Of a stretch of DNA of 64,000 nt, positions 13,217 through 24,100 are shown piece by piece. The number at the start of each line of letters is the position of its first letter. Within the stretch, counting starts at the first letter, position 1. The stretch is from CAZWLD01 sp964634685 (GTDB lineage: Bacteria; Bacillota_I; Bacilli_A; Acholeplasmatales; JAEDCM01). Both the position numbers and the translations under genes were made by a program. The notes beneath the pieces were generated by a model. That model saw only the letters and a program-made list of their open reading frames with translations, was not told the DNA's origin and made no database searches. Location: the NCBI GenBank assembly GCA_964634685.1, contig CAZWLD010000002.1, positions 62,001 to 126,000 on the forward strand, written 5' to 3'.

Positions 13217-13639
13217 ATGGCTGAATATGTAGCAAATGCAGTGTAGACTGTAGCAGATAATTAGAATATATTATTTACAAATAATGTAATTTGTGGTAAT
13301 AACTCCATAGTCCATAGAGACGGTAGCGGTTTAGTAACTTTAAGGGGTCTTACAAATCAGTGTAGGGCCCTGTTTAAAGTTACATTCGGCACCAATGTAG
13401 CTATCTCTACTGGAGGTACTGTAGGTCCTGTATCTTTAGCTATTGCTATTAATGGAGAACCTATTGGTAGTTCTACTATGGTATCAACGCCTGCAGGAGT
13501 TGGAGCATTTAATAATGTATCTTCAAGTGTCATAATTGAAGTTCCTAAAGGATGTTGCCAAACCATAAGTGTTAGAAATATTAGCACTCAATCTGTTGAT
13601 GTTAAAAATTCTAATATTATTATAGAAAGGTTGGCATAA
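13217..13639 (+). CDS. Small jelly-roll-like decoration or fibre protein
   Basis: 140 residues with 2 TAGs near the start. It is all-beta with many Gly/Asn/Thr and a regular strand pattern (ISTGGTVGPVSLAIAINGE; SVIIEVPKGCCQTISVRN), like TNF-type or decoration-protein sandwiches. Companion to the Cys-rich protein upstream, with GGAGG 10 bases before the ATG. Likely on the outside of the virion; the exact position is inferred. Confidence 0.6.
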
Positions 13640-13643
13640 AATT

Positions 13644-14081
13644 ATGGAAAAATTAAAGTGCATTAAACATAAACTTGTAGATGCCGTTTATAATGAACTT
13701 TCTAAAGATATTCATTGTATAAATACAGAAGAGCTTGGTGAAGCTGTAGATATGATTAAAGATATATCAAAAGCATTATATTACTGCTCTATTGTAGAAG
13801 AAATGGAATAGTCTAAAGAAACTATGAATTATTTTTTCCCTGTAAGAGAACTATCTCCTCATAAATTTTATTACACAGAACCTTGGGAAAAAGGTCATAT
13901 GATGGAAGATTATTTAAATGACAAAGAAAAACACGCAGATGAAAAAATAACAATGGAAGATTTAGAAAAATATTTAGATTAGGTGACAAAAGAAGTAACA
14001 AGAATGGCAGAACACGCAAATGCAGAAGAAAAAACTTTAATGCATTAGAAAGTTTCTCATCTTGTAACAAAATTAGCATAA
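13644..14081 (+). CDS. Helical phage protein, unknown
   Basis: 145 residues with 3 TAGs. Mostly helical and charged, with repeated Glu/Lys (DYLNDKEKHADEKITMEDLEKYLDQ written in two helices near residues 90-120). Similar helical proteins occur at the end of virion clusters in gut phages. The stop codon TAATG overlaps the start of the metallopeptidase gene by one base. Confidence 0.6.
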
Positions 14082-14356
14082 TGATATTTAATAATACTCT
14101 ATGGAGAATATATTTTGTTCCAAAAGATAGCTTCTATTTATTAAAAGAAGATAATACTTATTCTCTTGGAGTATGTGATGCAGACAATAAAAATATTTAT
14201 ATTAACAAAGATATTAATTCTTCTTTGATAAAAAAAGTAATAGTGCATGAGTTATGCCATGCACTATTATATTCATATAATATTTCTTTCAATTCTGATA
14301 TTGAACAAGAATTTTTTATAAATAGCCTAATAAAAAACGGGAAAAACTTATATTAA
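14081..14356 (+). CDS. ImmA/IrrE-like zinc metallopeptidase (HExxH)
   Basis: 91 residues, no TAG. The active-site helix IVHELCHALLYSY (about residues 53-65) matches HExxH of the ImmA/IrrE and related minimal metallopeptidases; a following acidic residue (IEQEFF) could be the third ligand. The usual N-terminal HTH is absent and the protein is short. ImmA-type enzymes cleave repressors or process virion proteins; last in a virion cluster and translationally coupled (ATGA overlap), this one may act on a phage or host regulator. The exact target is unknown. Confidence 0.7.
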   Translation: MIFNNTLWRIYFVPKDSFYLLKEDNTYSLGVCDADNKNIYINKDINSSLIKKVIVHELCHALLYSYNISFNSDIEQEFFINSLIKNGKNLY

Positions 14357-14375
14357 GTTTTTCCCGTTTTTTTTT
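14338..14375. terminator. Bidirectional terminator between converging gene blocks
   Basis: Perfect 12-bp stem (CGGGAAAAACTT / AAGTTTTTCCCG) followed by T9 on the + strand. It ends the + block at the last codons of the metallopeptidase gene and also faces the minus-strand RuvC gene. Confidence 0.9.
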
Positions 14376-14377
14376 AT

Positions 14378-14875
14378 TTATTCCCAATTTAATTCTCTGC
14401 TTGTTGTTATATAATGAGCATAACCAATACCAATAGCATCTGCAATATCATCATTGACATCTATGTTGAATTTATTTTTTACAAATTTAATATCTTCTTG
14501 TTTTAAATGTTCTCTTTTTATTCCTCTACCCGTAGCAATATTGCATTTACTACGCCATTCGCTTGGATATGTAAAAATTAATTTAACAGAAGGAAATTCA
14601 TCGTGTATTAAAAAAGCGATTGCCGCCTATAGCCAGAATAATACTTTCATAGTTTGCGGAATCGTCTGCCCCATATCCGGTCTGACTTCCTCTATTACTA
14701 CTGTTGTTATAGAAGAATATTCAGTTAATAGTTTTGCTATTTCTTCTTTCATTTTATTTATTCTTTTTATATTATCTTGAGAGGATGCGGAAATGCATCC
14801 ATAAGTTATTAACTTATCTTCATCAAAAATAGCATAACCTGTGCTTTTTGTACTTGCATCTAATGATAAAATCAT
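14378..14875 (-). CDS. RuvC-like Holliday junction resolvase
   Basis: 165 residues with one TAG (14627). RNase H-fold signs: first acidic residue in MILSLDASTKSTGYAIF, second in VVIEEVRPDMG, and the C-terminal acidic residue in DDIADAIGIGYAHY. Small phage RuvC-type nucleases resolve recombination junctions and branched DNA before packaging. A SigA-type promoter lies 28 bases upstream. It is last in the minus block, next to the terminator. Confidence 0.85.
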
Positions 14876-14902
14876 ATAATCTCAACTCCATCTATTTTTT
14901 AT

Positions 14903-14931
14903 ATTATATCATAATTTTTGAGATTAGTCAA
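14903..14931 (-). promoter_or_regulatory. SigA-type promoter for RuvC gene
   Basis: -35 TTGACT (14926-14931), 17-bp spacer, extended -10 TGATATAAT (14903-14908 core). The -35 T's continue the U-tract of the TatD terminator. Confidence 0.85.
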
Positions 14932-14970
14932 AAAAATAAAGCCCTTTGTAAATATACAAAGGGCTTTATT
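14931..14970 (-). terminator. Terminator after TatD gene
   Basis: 16-bp stem AATAAAGCCCTTTGTA / complement with AATA loop at 14935-14970, then a T7 tract on the minus strand that merges with the TTGACT -35 box. Confidence 0.9.
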
Positions 14971-15762
14971 TTATTCTTTAGGAATTGAGAAAAATCGTTC
15001 TGTATTTTCTTTTGTTTTTAATACAAGAATATTTTCAGGAACTCCCATATGTATCGCTAATTCTTTAGCAACATATTTAACATTCTAAGGATAATTTATT
15101 TTACCTAATCCTTGAATATTTTTAGGTGTAAGAAACGGAGAATCGGTTTCAATCATTATTTTATCAAGAGGAATATATCTAACTGCTTTTCTAAGGTCTT
15201 TACTCCTACGTTCGTCACATATCCAACCAGTTATTCCAATACTAAATCCCATTGATAAATATATTTTTAATGTTTCTACATTTCCTGTGAAACAATGCAC
15301 TACAGATTTTTTACATATTTCTTTATGTTTCTCTAATACTTTTATAAAATCTTCAACAGCACTTCTCTCGTGTAAGAATAAAGGCATATTCAATTTTTCT
15401 GCAATTTCAATCTGTTTCTCAAAACATTTAATTTGATTTTGTTTTGTAGAAAACATTCTATCGAAATCTAATCCGCACTCACCAATAGCTACAATCTTGT
15501 TATTAGTTTTAGCAATATTTTCTATTTCAAGATAATCTTTATCTTTTGTAGAATCTGCATTATGAGGATGGATACCTACTGTGCCATATGTTTGATGATT
15601 ATTTATAAAAGTATTGATTTGTCTATTTTCTTTGGGGTCGGTTCCAGTAAGAATACAAGTTACTCCAGATTTAAGAGCATCATTAATAACTTGTTCTGGA
15701 TTTGGAAATTGTTTACCAAAAAGATTAATGCCAATATCATAGTATTTATTAAAATTGTCCAC
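14971..15762 (-). CDS. TatD-family metal-dependent DNase
   Basis: About 263 residues with one TAG (15085). Shows YYDIGINLFG start, VGIHPHNAD, AIGECGLDFDR, FLHERSA, VHCFTG and IETDSPFLTPK, all in TatD order, so the two-metal site is intact. TatD nucleases act on DNA ends and may supply nucleotides or process recombination intermediates. I chose GTG 15762, which makes the family-typical short N-terminus and overlaps dUTPase by 14 bases; a longer GTG start at 15786 would add residues not typical of TatD. Confidence 0.85.
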
Positions 15763-16192
15763 TTGCACCGAAGCCACCTTCGCCACGTTCAGTATCGTTT
15801 AATTCATCAGATTCTATAAAGTTTACTGTGTAGAAAGGAACAAATACAACTTGAGCAATACGTTCACCAGGTATAACTATTTGAGCAATTTCAGAGTCAT
15901 TATACAAAGCAACAATATATTCTCCACGATAATCTGGATCAACTAAACCTACGCAATTTGCAAGACGCAAACCTTTTTTAGTTGAAAGACCACTTCTTGG
16001 AAAAATCAATGCCGCTATATTGGTAGGTAATTGAGTAGAGATACCAGTACCTATTTTCATAACTGTTCCTGGTTCAATTCTTACAGGAGACTGGATATCT
16101 GCGTATAAATCATAACCCGCCGCCTCATTGCTTCCTTTTGTGGGGATTTTTGCAGTATCTCTTATTTTTTTAATTTTGATATCAATCGCCAT
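15749..16192 (-). CDS. dut: Trimeric dUTPase
   Basis: 147 residues, no TAG. All five motifs are readable: NEAAGYDLYAD (I), PRSGLSTKKG (II), GLVDPDYRGEY with the catalytic Asp (III), GERIAQVVF (IV) and RGEGGFGASG (V). It hydrolyses dUTP to dUMP and keeps uracil out of phage DNA. The start ATG (MAIDIKIKK) has GGAG 9 bases upstream. An upstream in-frame start at 16213 would lie inside the previous gene and is less likely. Confidence 0.95.
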   Translation of the reverse strand: MAIDIKIKKIRDTAKIPTKGSNEAAGYDLYADIQSPVRIEPGTVMKIGTGISTQLPTNIAALIFPRSGLSTKKGLRLANCVGLVDPDYRGEYIVALYNDSEIAQIVIPGERIAQVVFVPFYTVNFIESDELNDTERGEGGFGASGQF

Positions 16193-16442
16193 CTTCAAAA
16201 TCTCCTTTATCATATTTTACCTGAACTTCACTAATAGGTTCCTTCTCATCGTTAAAAACTTTAACAACTTCAAGACGAATCCACTCATCTACAATTTCGC
16301 CTTTCTCTTTTCTTTCCTTCTTAATACTGCTATATTTAACGACTTCAAACATTCTATTAGACTTTAATTCTTCTAATAGTTTCTTTACAGCTTCCTCGTT
16401 AGGTACTCTATATGTTTCTGTTGTTTTTATTAAATAATTCAT
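16182..16442 (-). CDS. Conserved phage protein, unknown (86 aa)
   Basis: No TAG. MNYLIKTTETYRV opens an alpha/beta domain with VDEWIRLEVVKVFNDEKEP; similar small proteins occur in Firmicute phages beside nucleotide-metabolism genes. It overlaps dUTPase by 11 bases and has GGAG 6 bases before the ATG. Function unknown. Confidence 0.65.
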   Translation of the reverse strand: MNYLIKTTETYRVPNEEAVKKLLEELKSNRMFEVVKYSSIKKERKEKGEIVDEWIRLEVVKVFNDEKEPISEVQVKYDKGDFEDGD

Positions 16443-16451
16443 ATAATCTCC

Positions 16452-16715
16452 TTATGATATAATATTCAAATTTATATAATTCTAACTATATTTAGATTGT
16501 TCAATATTATAAATATCTTTTTTGAATTTCTCTAAATATGATTTATTTCCTCTTAAAGTAATATTAGATATTTTCTTGCTATAAGCATATTCTACTAATG
16601 AATTAGCTAAGAATTTTGTTTCGCAATTAAATTCTTCTGTAACTAACCCATCCGTTATTATTTTTATCTATTGATATAAAGAGAAAGGTGAACAAATACA
16701 AATAATTTGTTGCAT
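16452..16715 (-). CDS. Small protein, unknown (87 aa)
   Basis: Two TAG codons split it. It begins MQQIICICSPFSLY after AAGGAGG (9 bases) and ends 9 bases before the next gene. The C-terminal half (VEYAYSKKISNITLRGNKSY LEKF) resembles a small alpha/beta fold with a YSKK-x-ITLRG strand often seen in phage proteins that read nucleic acid or nucleotides. I cannot name it. Confidence 0.6.
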
Positions 16716-16729
16716 TTATATTTTCCTCC

Positions 16730-17107
16730 TTAGCAATGAATTACAGCATTATCATATGGAAATAAATAGTAAACATGAGCTGTTTTATCTTCATTATATA
16801 TTACCCATAATTCAAAAGCTGTCCTATCATCGGTTTGATTAATTTCTACAATATCTCCTCGCTCTAAAAGCGTTTCAATAACTTCAAATGCAGCCTTTGA
16901 TTTATTATAATGTTTCCTATCAATAGTATAGACAGTATAATCATATAATTCTCTGCATAATAGCATATAATATTCTGCTTTTGAATTAGCAAAATATTTC
17001 TCTAATTTTTTTGTACTTTTGCGTATACCGTCTGCATTAAATGGGGGAAAACTTGAAAAAGCCTTCTAATTTAATTCATAGATATTACCCATAGATATGT
17101 CTGCCAT
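16730..17107 (-). CDS. Conserved hypothetical (125 aa)
   Basis: One TAG near the N-terminus (MADISMGNIYELNQKAF). I chose ATG 17107 because AAAGGAGG stands 8 bases before it; an in-frame ATG at 17092 is the alternative. It overlaps the NrdG gene end by 23 bases. The pattern (YTVYTIDRKHYNKSKAAFEVIETLLERGDIVEI, read in parts) suggests a small mixed fold. It sits next to NrdG in the same transcript. Function unknown. Confidence 0.65.
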
Positions 17108-17579
17108 TATGATATCCTCCTTTTGTAAGAACTCTTTGATTTCTTGAGCCTCTAAATTTTAAAGATAAATCTCTTTGTGATTCAATATAAGGTCCATCAA
17201 TTAAAACATCAACTATATCTAAAATAGTTTTTTGTCTTTCTGTCATTTCTTCAAATATGTATCCAGTCCATAAGTAAATTTTAATATTTGGAAATTCTGT
17301 TCTAATTGCGTTTATAATATAAATAGTATGTTCTAAATTTTCAGGGCATAAGGGTTCTCCACCCAATATGCTAAAATTTCTTTTTACACCGTTCTTTTTA
17401 ATACCTTCAATGATATCTCCAATTAATTTCCATCTTGGTATTTCAATGCCGCCATCAAAAGACCAAGTTTCTGGGTTATGACATCCTTTGCATTTATGCG
17501 GGCATCCTTGCATCCATAAAGATACGCAAATGCCATCTCCATCAACTATATCGTTATATTTAATTCCTGCATATCTCAT
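17085..17579 (-). CDS. nrdG: Anaerobic ribonucleotide reductase activase
   Basis: 164 residues, no TAG. Radical SAM cluster CPHKCKGCHNPETW (Cys26, Cys30, Cys33), GGEPL motif and a short C-terminus match NrdG. It uses SAM and a 4Fe-4S cluster to make the glycyl radical on NrdD, encoded upstream in the same direction. Oxygen-sensitive, so the phage replicates in an anaerobic host. A promoter lies 19 bases upstream. Confidence 0.95.
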   Translation of the reverse strand: MRYAGIKYNDIVDGDGICVSLWMQGCPHKCKGCHNPETWSFDGGIEIPRWKLIGDIIEGIKKNGVKRNFSILGGEPLCPENLEHTIYIINAIRTEFPNIKIYLWTGYIFEEMTERQKTILDIVDVLIDGPYIESQRDLSLKFRGSRNQRVLTKGGYHNGRHIYG

Positions 17580-17597
17580 TTTATCACCTTTAATAAT

Positions 17598-17626
17598 ATT
17601 ATATCATATTTTTTAGAAGAAATCAA
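17598..17626 (-). promoter_or_regulatory. SigA-type promoter ahead of nrdG
   Basis: -35 TTGATT (17621-17626), 17-bp spacer, extended -10 TGATATAAT (core 17598-17603). The surrounding AAATCATATTTTTTGATTTC and its complement also form an imperfect stem that could serve as a weak terminator. Confidence 0.8.
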
Positions 17627-17655
17627 AAAATATGATTTCTTCTAAAATAATATTT

Positions 17656-17829
17656 TTAATTAGAGTCCTGAGAATTATTTTCTTGTTTATCAATCCAATG
17701 TTTACAATTATATTCTTCTTCTCTATCAAGAAAATGACTATTTACACAATCTTTATTTCTACAATAGTATCTGTCTAAATAATCATGAAGTTCTCCATAC
17801 TTGCAGGTACTACATCTGTTTTTTATCAT
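17656..17829 (-). CDS. Small zinc-binding protein (57 aa)
   Basis: Cys residues at about 6, 9, 23, 28 and 42 (CSTCKYG, YYCRNKDC, YNCKHW) suggest a zinc-ribbon. ATG has AGGAG 9 bases upstream, and the gene lies directly after nrdD in the same direction. It may be a small regulator or an accessory to the reductase pair. Family not recognised. Confidence 0.65.
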   Translation of the reverse strand: MIKNRCSTCKYGELHDYLDRYYCRNKDCVNSHFLDREEEYNCKHWIDKQENNSQDSN

Positions 17830-17845
17830 TATATAATCTCCTATA

Positions 17846-19990
17846 TTAATCAAGATGAATTACTCTATCTCTAATCTCTTGAGTACGTCCTTGATTCCAT
17901 AAATTGGTGCCTATATATCCACAAGTGCGTCTTGCAATATTTAAAGTGTTTTCCTAAGTGTTGCCGCAATTAGGGCATTCCCATATCAAAGTTCCATCTT
18001 CTTGTTCTTTAATTTGGATTTCTCCGTCAAAACCGCATTTCTGACAATAATCGCTTTTAGAATTTATTTCTGCATACATAATATTTTCATAAATAAATTT
18101 AATTAAAGTAAGAACTGCAGGTATATTATTTTGCATATTTGGAACTTCTACATAACTAATAGCTCCGCCTAAACTTAATTCTTGAAATTTACTTTCAATT
18201 CTTAATTTATCAAAAGCATCAATAGGCTCTCTTACATTTATATGGTAACTATTGGTAATATAGTTATGTTCAGTGACGTCTGGAATAATACCATATCTTT
18301 TCTTTAAACATTTAGCAAATTTATAGGTTGTAGACTCAATAGGTGAACCATAAATACTATATCCAATGTTTTCTTCTTTCTTCCATCTATTGCAAAGTTC
18401 ATTTAATTTTCTCATAACAGACATAGCAAAATCTGTACCTTCCGCCTCATCTGCATGGCTCTTGCCTGTCATATATTTTACACATTCATAAAGTCCAGCA
18501 TAACCAAGAGAAGCTGAAGCATATCCATTTTCAAGTAAGGGTTTTACTGATTCACCTTTCTGTAATCTCGCAAAAGCACCATGTTGCCAAAGAATGGGAG
18601 CTGCATCTGAAGTTATTTGACTCACTCTCTTGTATCTTATTTTCAATGCCCTATGACATAGTTCTGCATTCTTTTCAAAAATTTCCCAGAACTTGTCTAT
18701 ATCTTTATGTGATGCTAAAGCAATCTCTACAAGATTTAAAGTTACTACACCAAAATTAAATCTTCCATAATATTTAGATTTACCATTCTCGTCTTTATAT
18801 GGAGCTAAAAATGAGCGGCAGCCCATGCAAGGGAAGCAATCTCCTTCTTTTAATTCCTTCATTTTCTTTTCAGAGATATAATCAGGAACCATTCTTTTTG
18901 CTGTACATTTTGCTGCAAGTTCAGTAAGATAATAGTATTTTCCGTTTTCATCAATATTATCTTCTTCTAAAACATATAAAAGTTTTGGAAAAGCCTGTGT
19001 TATATAAACGCCCTTTTCGTTTTTAAAACCTAATATTCTTTGTTTTAGAAATTCTTCAATCAGTAAAGCTAAATAATATTTATTTTCTTCTTCGACTTCA
19101 TTTAAATACATAAAAACAGATAAAAATGGAGCCTAGCCATTTGTAGTTGACATACTATTTATTTGATAATTAAATGTTTGAACAGAATCTTTAATCTCTT
19201 TCATTAAATCTTCGTGAGCAAAAGTTTCACATAAATATTCAGATAGATTTCTTTGTTTATATTTATTATAATAATATTTTTCACTACTCTTTACAAAAGG
19301 AACTAAATGAGATAATGAAATAGTACATCCGCCATATTGGCTTGATGCTACTGCAGTTATTATCTGTGTAGCTATTGTTGTAGCTGTAAGTAATCTATGG
19401 GGCTTTTCAATCAAAACGCCATTTATACTTGTACCATTTTGAAGCATATCTTCAAGATTTATAAGACAACAATTTGTTAATGCATTTTGAGCAAAATAAT
19501 CCATATCGTGAAAATGCAATATTCCTTCTTCGTGTGCTTTTAAAATATCTTGAGGTAATAGAAATCTCTTTGTTAAATCAGTACTTGTAATACCAGCTAA
19601 ATAATCTCTCTAAGTTGTTACTATATATGGATTTTTATTAGAGTTTTCTTTAGACCAATATTCATTTGTACCATCAAGCATTTCATATATAATCTTGTCT
19701 GTTGAGTTACCTCTTGCTAAATCTCTATCGTGACGATAAGATATATATGCTCTAGCTACATCCTTACGTTTAGTTGACATTAAACCATTTTCAACGAGAT
19801 TTTGAATATCATCTATAGTCAGAGTTTTTTCTTTAGCCACTTCCTCAATATAAGAAGCTATATTCTATGCTTTAGCTACAGCATAATCTGACCAGTCTTT
19901 GTCAACAGAAAGGAAGGCTTTTAGAATAGCTCTTTCTATTTTGTCTCGATTAAATGCAACTTTTCTTCCATCTCTTTTTATAATTTCCAT
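17846..19990 (-). CDS. nrdD: Anaerobic ribonucleoside-triphosphate reductase
   Basis: 714 residues with 4 in-frame TAGs. N-terminal ATP-cone (MEIIKRDGRKVAFNRDKI), FHDMDYF, NGQAPF with Gln from TAG (19133), CFPCMGCRSFLAPY active-site region, a CxxC..CxxC zinc site (CQKCGFDG, WECPNCGN) and the glycyl radical loop RTCGYIGTNLWNQGRTQEI at the C-terminus. It reduces NTPs to dNTPs under anaerobiosis with NrdG as activase. Three of the six family landmarks lie next to a TAG, so readthrough is required for any activity. Confidence 0.95.
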
Positions 19991-20071
19991 GCGGCATCCT
20001 CCTAATTAGTTGTTTATATTAAGGATTTTTGTCTCCTATAGAAATATTAAAAAATTGACAAATAAGATTAA
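19991..20071 (-). other. Short leader of nrdD
   Basis: 81 bases, AGGAGG 11 bases before the nrdD ATG. No promoter of the common type is visible, so nrdD is probably read through from the kinase genes. Confidence 0.4.
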
Positions 20072-20644
20072 TCATTTCTACTTAAAATAATTTTTTGCAT
20101 ATTGGATAATCTAATTTGCATTTTCGGAAACTTTTCCTTTCTCATTATTGTCTATTATAACAGAATAAGGAATTATGCGATAATCATTATGGTCTGCAAT
20201 AAAACGCCTACAAATTTCAGTGCAATTAGGATTTTTTTCTCTATTTAGAGTTCTGAGTAATCTCTCTTTATCATTTACTGAAATCCATACTGGAAGAATA
20301 TTTAGTTCTTCAGGATTTTCTAATAGAGTCTGAAGAGCTTCCATATTAAAAATTCCAATATTAATTTTATCAAATACTAAAGATGTTCTTAATGTGCCAT
20401 AAAACCAGCCATTAAAAGATGCCGCTTCTATCATATTACAATTTAAAACATTTTCAGCAAATTCTTCATTATTCATAAAATAATAATCTTTACCATTAAT
20501 TTCTCTTTCTCGTTTAGGTCGAGTTGTAGCACCAATAATATTATTAAAAAGAGTTCTATCTTTTTTCAAAATAGTTCTTTTAATGGTATCTTTGCCGCAA
20601 CCGCTCGGACCATATATTGCAACTAAATTAAATCTCTCACTCAT
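20072..20644 (-). CDS. Guanylate kinase-like nucleotide kinase
   Basis: 190 residues with 2 TAGs close to the C-terminus. P-loop GPSGCGKDT (11-19), TTRPKREREINGKDYYFM (the GMP-binding TTRxxRxxE..G.DYxF segment) and a C-terminal helix. It likely phosphorylates dGMP or dNMPs in the nucleotide-supply operon. The ATG overlaps the stop of the upstream kinase (ATGAGTGA). The protein differs from housekeeping Gmk by a shorter lid. Confidence 0.8.
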
Positions 20645-21176
20645 ATTTTACCTCTTGTGACCAAATTTTATAAATATCTTCAACAATAGCATCATAGCCT
20701 ACAATATCGCCAGGGATTTGTGTATAGGACACGTTATACTTATGTAATAGTTCTTTCATAGGTTCAGCTAAAGCATCTGATTCAGCTTCTGTTTGAAGTC
20801 TACCTTTTGCATGATAAGGTTTAACTCTTGTTAATAAATAGTTAATATTATTATAAGAATGAAAGACATTTGCAACAACTGTATTAAAAGATTCTCCTAA
20901 GACAGGATTACTATTATAAAATGCTGAAAGGAGTAGTGGAGAATCTGTAATTACAACATCAACTTCATTTTCCATTCGAGAAATTCTAAAACTTTGCTGA
21001 CCAAAAATATAGGCTTGATTCTGAAATACTTTTTCACTATTTTCCCATACTTTGTCCTTAGCAAATTCTGTAATAAGTTCCGCTTCAATACCTTTCATTT
21101 TTAATTTAGAAAAGATATATGCGGCGCCAGTGGATTTACCAGCGCCAGGTACTCCAAATAGATTAACAATTATCAT
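20637..21176 (-). CDS. P-loop nucleoside/nucleotide kinase-like ATPase
   Basis: 179 residues, no TAG. Walker A GVPGAGKST (8-16), then VVITDSPLLLSAFY (DRxP-like), and LLTRVKPYHAKGRLQTEAE. Similar small AAA/thymidylate-kinase-like proteins occur in T4-like and crAss-like phages beside Pol genes. The substrate is uncertain (dNMP or nicotinamide-type ligand). The start sits 2 bases after the DnaE stop and shares a transcript with it. Confidence 0.7.
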   Translation of the reverse strand: MIIVNLFGVPGAGKSTGAAYIFSKLKMKGIEAELITEFAKDKVWENSEKVFQNQAYIFGQQSFRISRMENEVDVVITDSPLLLSAFYNSNPVLGESFNTVVANVFHSYNNINYLLTRVKPYHAKGRLQTEAESDALAEPMKELLHKYNVSYTQIPGDIVGYDAIVEDIYKIWSQEVKYE

Positions 21177-21178
21177 AT

Positions 21179-24100
21179 TTATTCTCCTTCCGTAGACTGT
21201 CTCTCGTGTTTAAGAATCATGTCTTTACCATCATTAGTGACCTCTTCTATTAAATAGAGTTGGTGTGTGGGAGTATGCTTATAAGATTTACAAACAAATG
21301 TGTCTTCTCTTCTAAATCCTGTGCACATCACTTTTGTGCCTCTTTTAAACCAGCCTTTTTCAATAACTTTCTTTGTTCCATCTTCTTGCTTTTCAGAAAT
21401 CTGTCTTGAATACATTGCGTAATATTCTTTTGTAAATTTAACATTTACAACGCCAGTTGGGGTAAGTAAGAATATTGATGACCGATTATCATCTTTGCCA
21501 ATAACAGTACCAATAATTTTATAAGTCTTAAAAATAGGAATCATACTAATTCCTCTTTTAAATGTTTTTTCAACTATTGGGTTTTCTGGTAAAGAATTAA
21601 AATCAGAAATGCCATATTTATCAATATCAATATTAGCTAACTCATGCTCGTGATAATAGAAGCACATTGATTCCATTTCCCAAGCAGATATAGTTCCTTG
21701 AGCATATTTATCCCAAGCATTTTTAAATAACAAGTCATTATATGCATTGAGAATTTCTTGTTGATGAGATTTTATATATTCTCTTAATGGGTCCATAGCT
21801 TTTTTATACATATTATCCCAAGTATTTTGAGCAATACAAGGAATATTTTGAATGACATTAATTTTTGCTAAATCAAAATTCTTATAATAGAAATTATATG
21901 CCGCTTCATCAAGAGTATAATACAATCCTTTTTTGAATAATTTTAAATATCCATTAAAATTATAAATACGAACATATAAATCCATTTCTTGCGGCAATAG
22001 CTTATTAGTAATTAAGCCATTCATATTTTGTAGAGTAATCTTTTTCTTTGCATCACAGTTGTTAAGTAAATAATATGTCATTGCATATATGCGAGGTTCA
22101 ATATTAAGTTCTTTAGCGTCAGCTTCGGACAATTTATCAAAAGCTCCAGATTTAATTAAAGAAATCATTGCTCTTTTATCGAGAGGACATCTTGTCATAA
22201 AATCTTTTAAACTATAGAATGGTCTTAAAGACTTTATCTTTTCAATAATCTTCTTATTGATGCCGCTTAATGCTTGCATGCCATACAGAATTTCATTTGT
22301 CTCTACATTAGGCTTAAAACTAAAATCAGACTTGTTAATATCAACTAAAGAAACAGAAATACCCGCAGATATTATATTACCAAGAGCCTTAGCATTTTTT
22401 GCGTAATCTGTTTGTTTTTCTTTTGTTTCTTCGTCTACATCTTCATCTTCTACCATACCACTATTGATAATTAAGCAAGATGTATTCCAATAGATAGGAT
22501 TCTTTGTTGTTGCTAAATAAGCAGATTGATATCCAATAAAGCTATATGACATAGAATGAATATCTGAAAAAGCGTAACCAAGCTGTGTCGCAACTACACT
22601 ATCCCATATATAGTTAGCAAGATTTTTTGATGCGGCTTTCTCAAAAATTTGAGTTTTTAATTCTGGAATTTGTGTCATTTTCTTCTTACTAACTATTTTT
22701 CTTGCTTTATTAGCTTCCTTTAAAGTAAAATTGCAAATATCCTTATCCATTAACACTCTCATTAGCTGCTCTTGAGAAATTCCGATACCAGATGTATCTT
22801 CAAGATAAGGTCTTACAGAAGCCTTCTCTTTTTCTGTTAAATTATATTTAGACATTTCATTTTCCCAATTTGAAATATCATTTTTAAATCTAACATATTT
22901 ATCAAGCGGCGTTTCCGCCCCTTTTTCTTGAGTCATTAGACGAATAACTCCATTAGTTGCAGAGAGCTCTTTCATATTTTCAGGTTTAACTTTTTTCGCT
23001 CCTTGACGACCAATAGGAGAGTCAAGTTGGAATAAATCAAGACTGCTTGCATTTTGAATAGTATTCCAAGTGTCTTTATCGTTAATATCCATTGCGGAAG
23101 GCAGTAAATAATTATTATAAACGTCTCTTAAAGTTACTCCTTCAATTTCGTGATATTCTCGTAAAAATTGTAAGGTTTGAACAATCTTATCTTGTATTTC
23201 AGTTACAAGAATATCCATTTTTGTAGAACCGCACCATTCTGCATCGTGTAAATCATATTGAGTTACTATCTCTCCAGATGGAGTCTTCATAAAACAATTA
23301 AATTCATATGGGTCTTCATTCATAAAAAGTACACCAGATGCGTGTCTACTTCTCTTATTAACAATACCTTCAATACCAAGCATAATAGAGAATAAACCTG
23401 GATAACTATCTACAGTATTTACAAATAAAGAAATAGGTTTTCTCTCTTTTTCGGGATTACCATAATATACATCTTTAAGGGGCCAGACAAAACCTCTTTC
23501 AGATGGGATCAATGAAGAAAGATATTGTGCTATATCAACGTCTATACCATCGGGATATTCTTCAGAACGATATCCTCTACAAGCTGTGATTACCGCACTC
23601 TTAGATGTTTCAGTTCCAAAAGTACAAACATAAACAGCTCCTAAATTTTCTCTTGATATATCATCAATTTCTGGGAGAAATTTTTTACCTCTCTCTTCCC
23701 TTATCTTTTTAATAATCTTCTGTACTTTTGTCGAGCATACATCAATATCGATGTCGCCTAAACCGTCTGTATCCCGGTTCATATATCTAAAGAAGGGGAA
23801 ATTCCATTCAATAGGGTCAAGTTGAGTTATTCCTAAAAGATAGTGATTTAAGGCGGAGCACGCACTACCACGACCTACTCCAACTGAACTGCCGCACTCC
23901 CAAATTAAATCAATATAGTGAGCTAATGTAATAGGATATGCAAACATATTAGTATCAAGTTTTTTACCAATGATAGTTTTAACGTCTGCTTCTTCTTCAA
24001 GCTCTTTAAGATAGGTTTCATTAAACTTATTTATTTCTTGAAGTTTATCAATACATTTATTAACCCAATATCTCTCAATTTTATCATCAGATTTAAACAT

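Noticed and set aside
1..14000. Many short + ORFs as separate small genes or pseudogenes
   Set aside because: They join in frame across TAG, with TAA/TGA at gene ends, so they are pieces of longer recoded genes.
13822..14079. Minus-strand ORF rich in Leu/Phe
   Set aside because: It is an antisense shadow of the helical protein gene; no promoter or ribosome site.
15562..15819. Plus-strand ORF opposite TatD and dUTPase
   Set aside because: Antisense to two well-supported genes.
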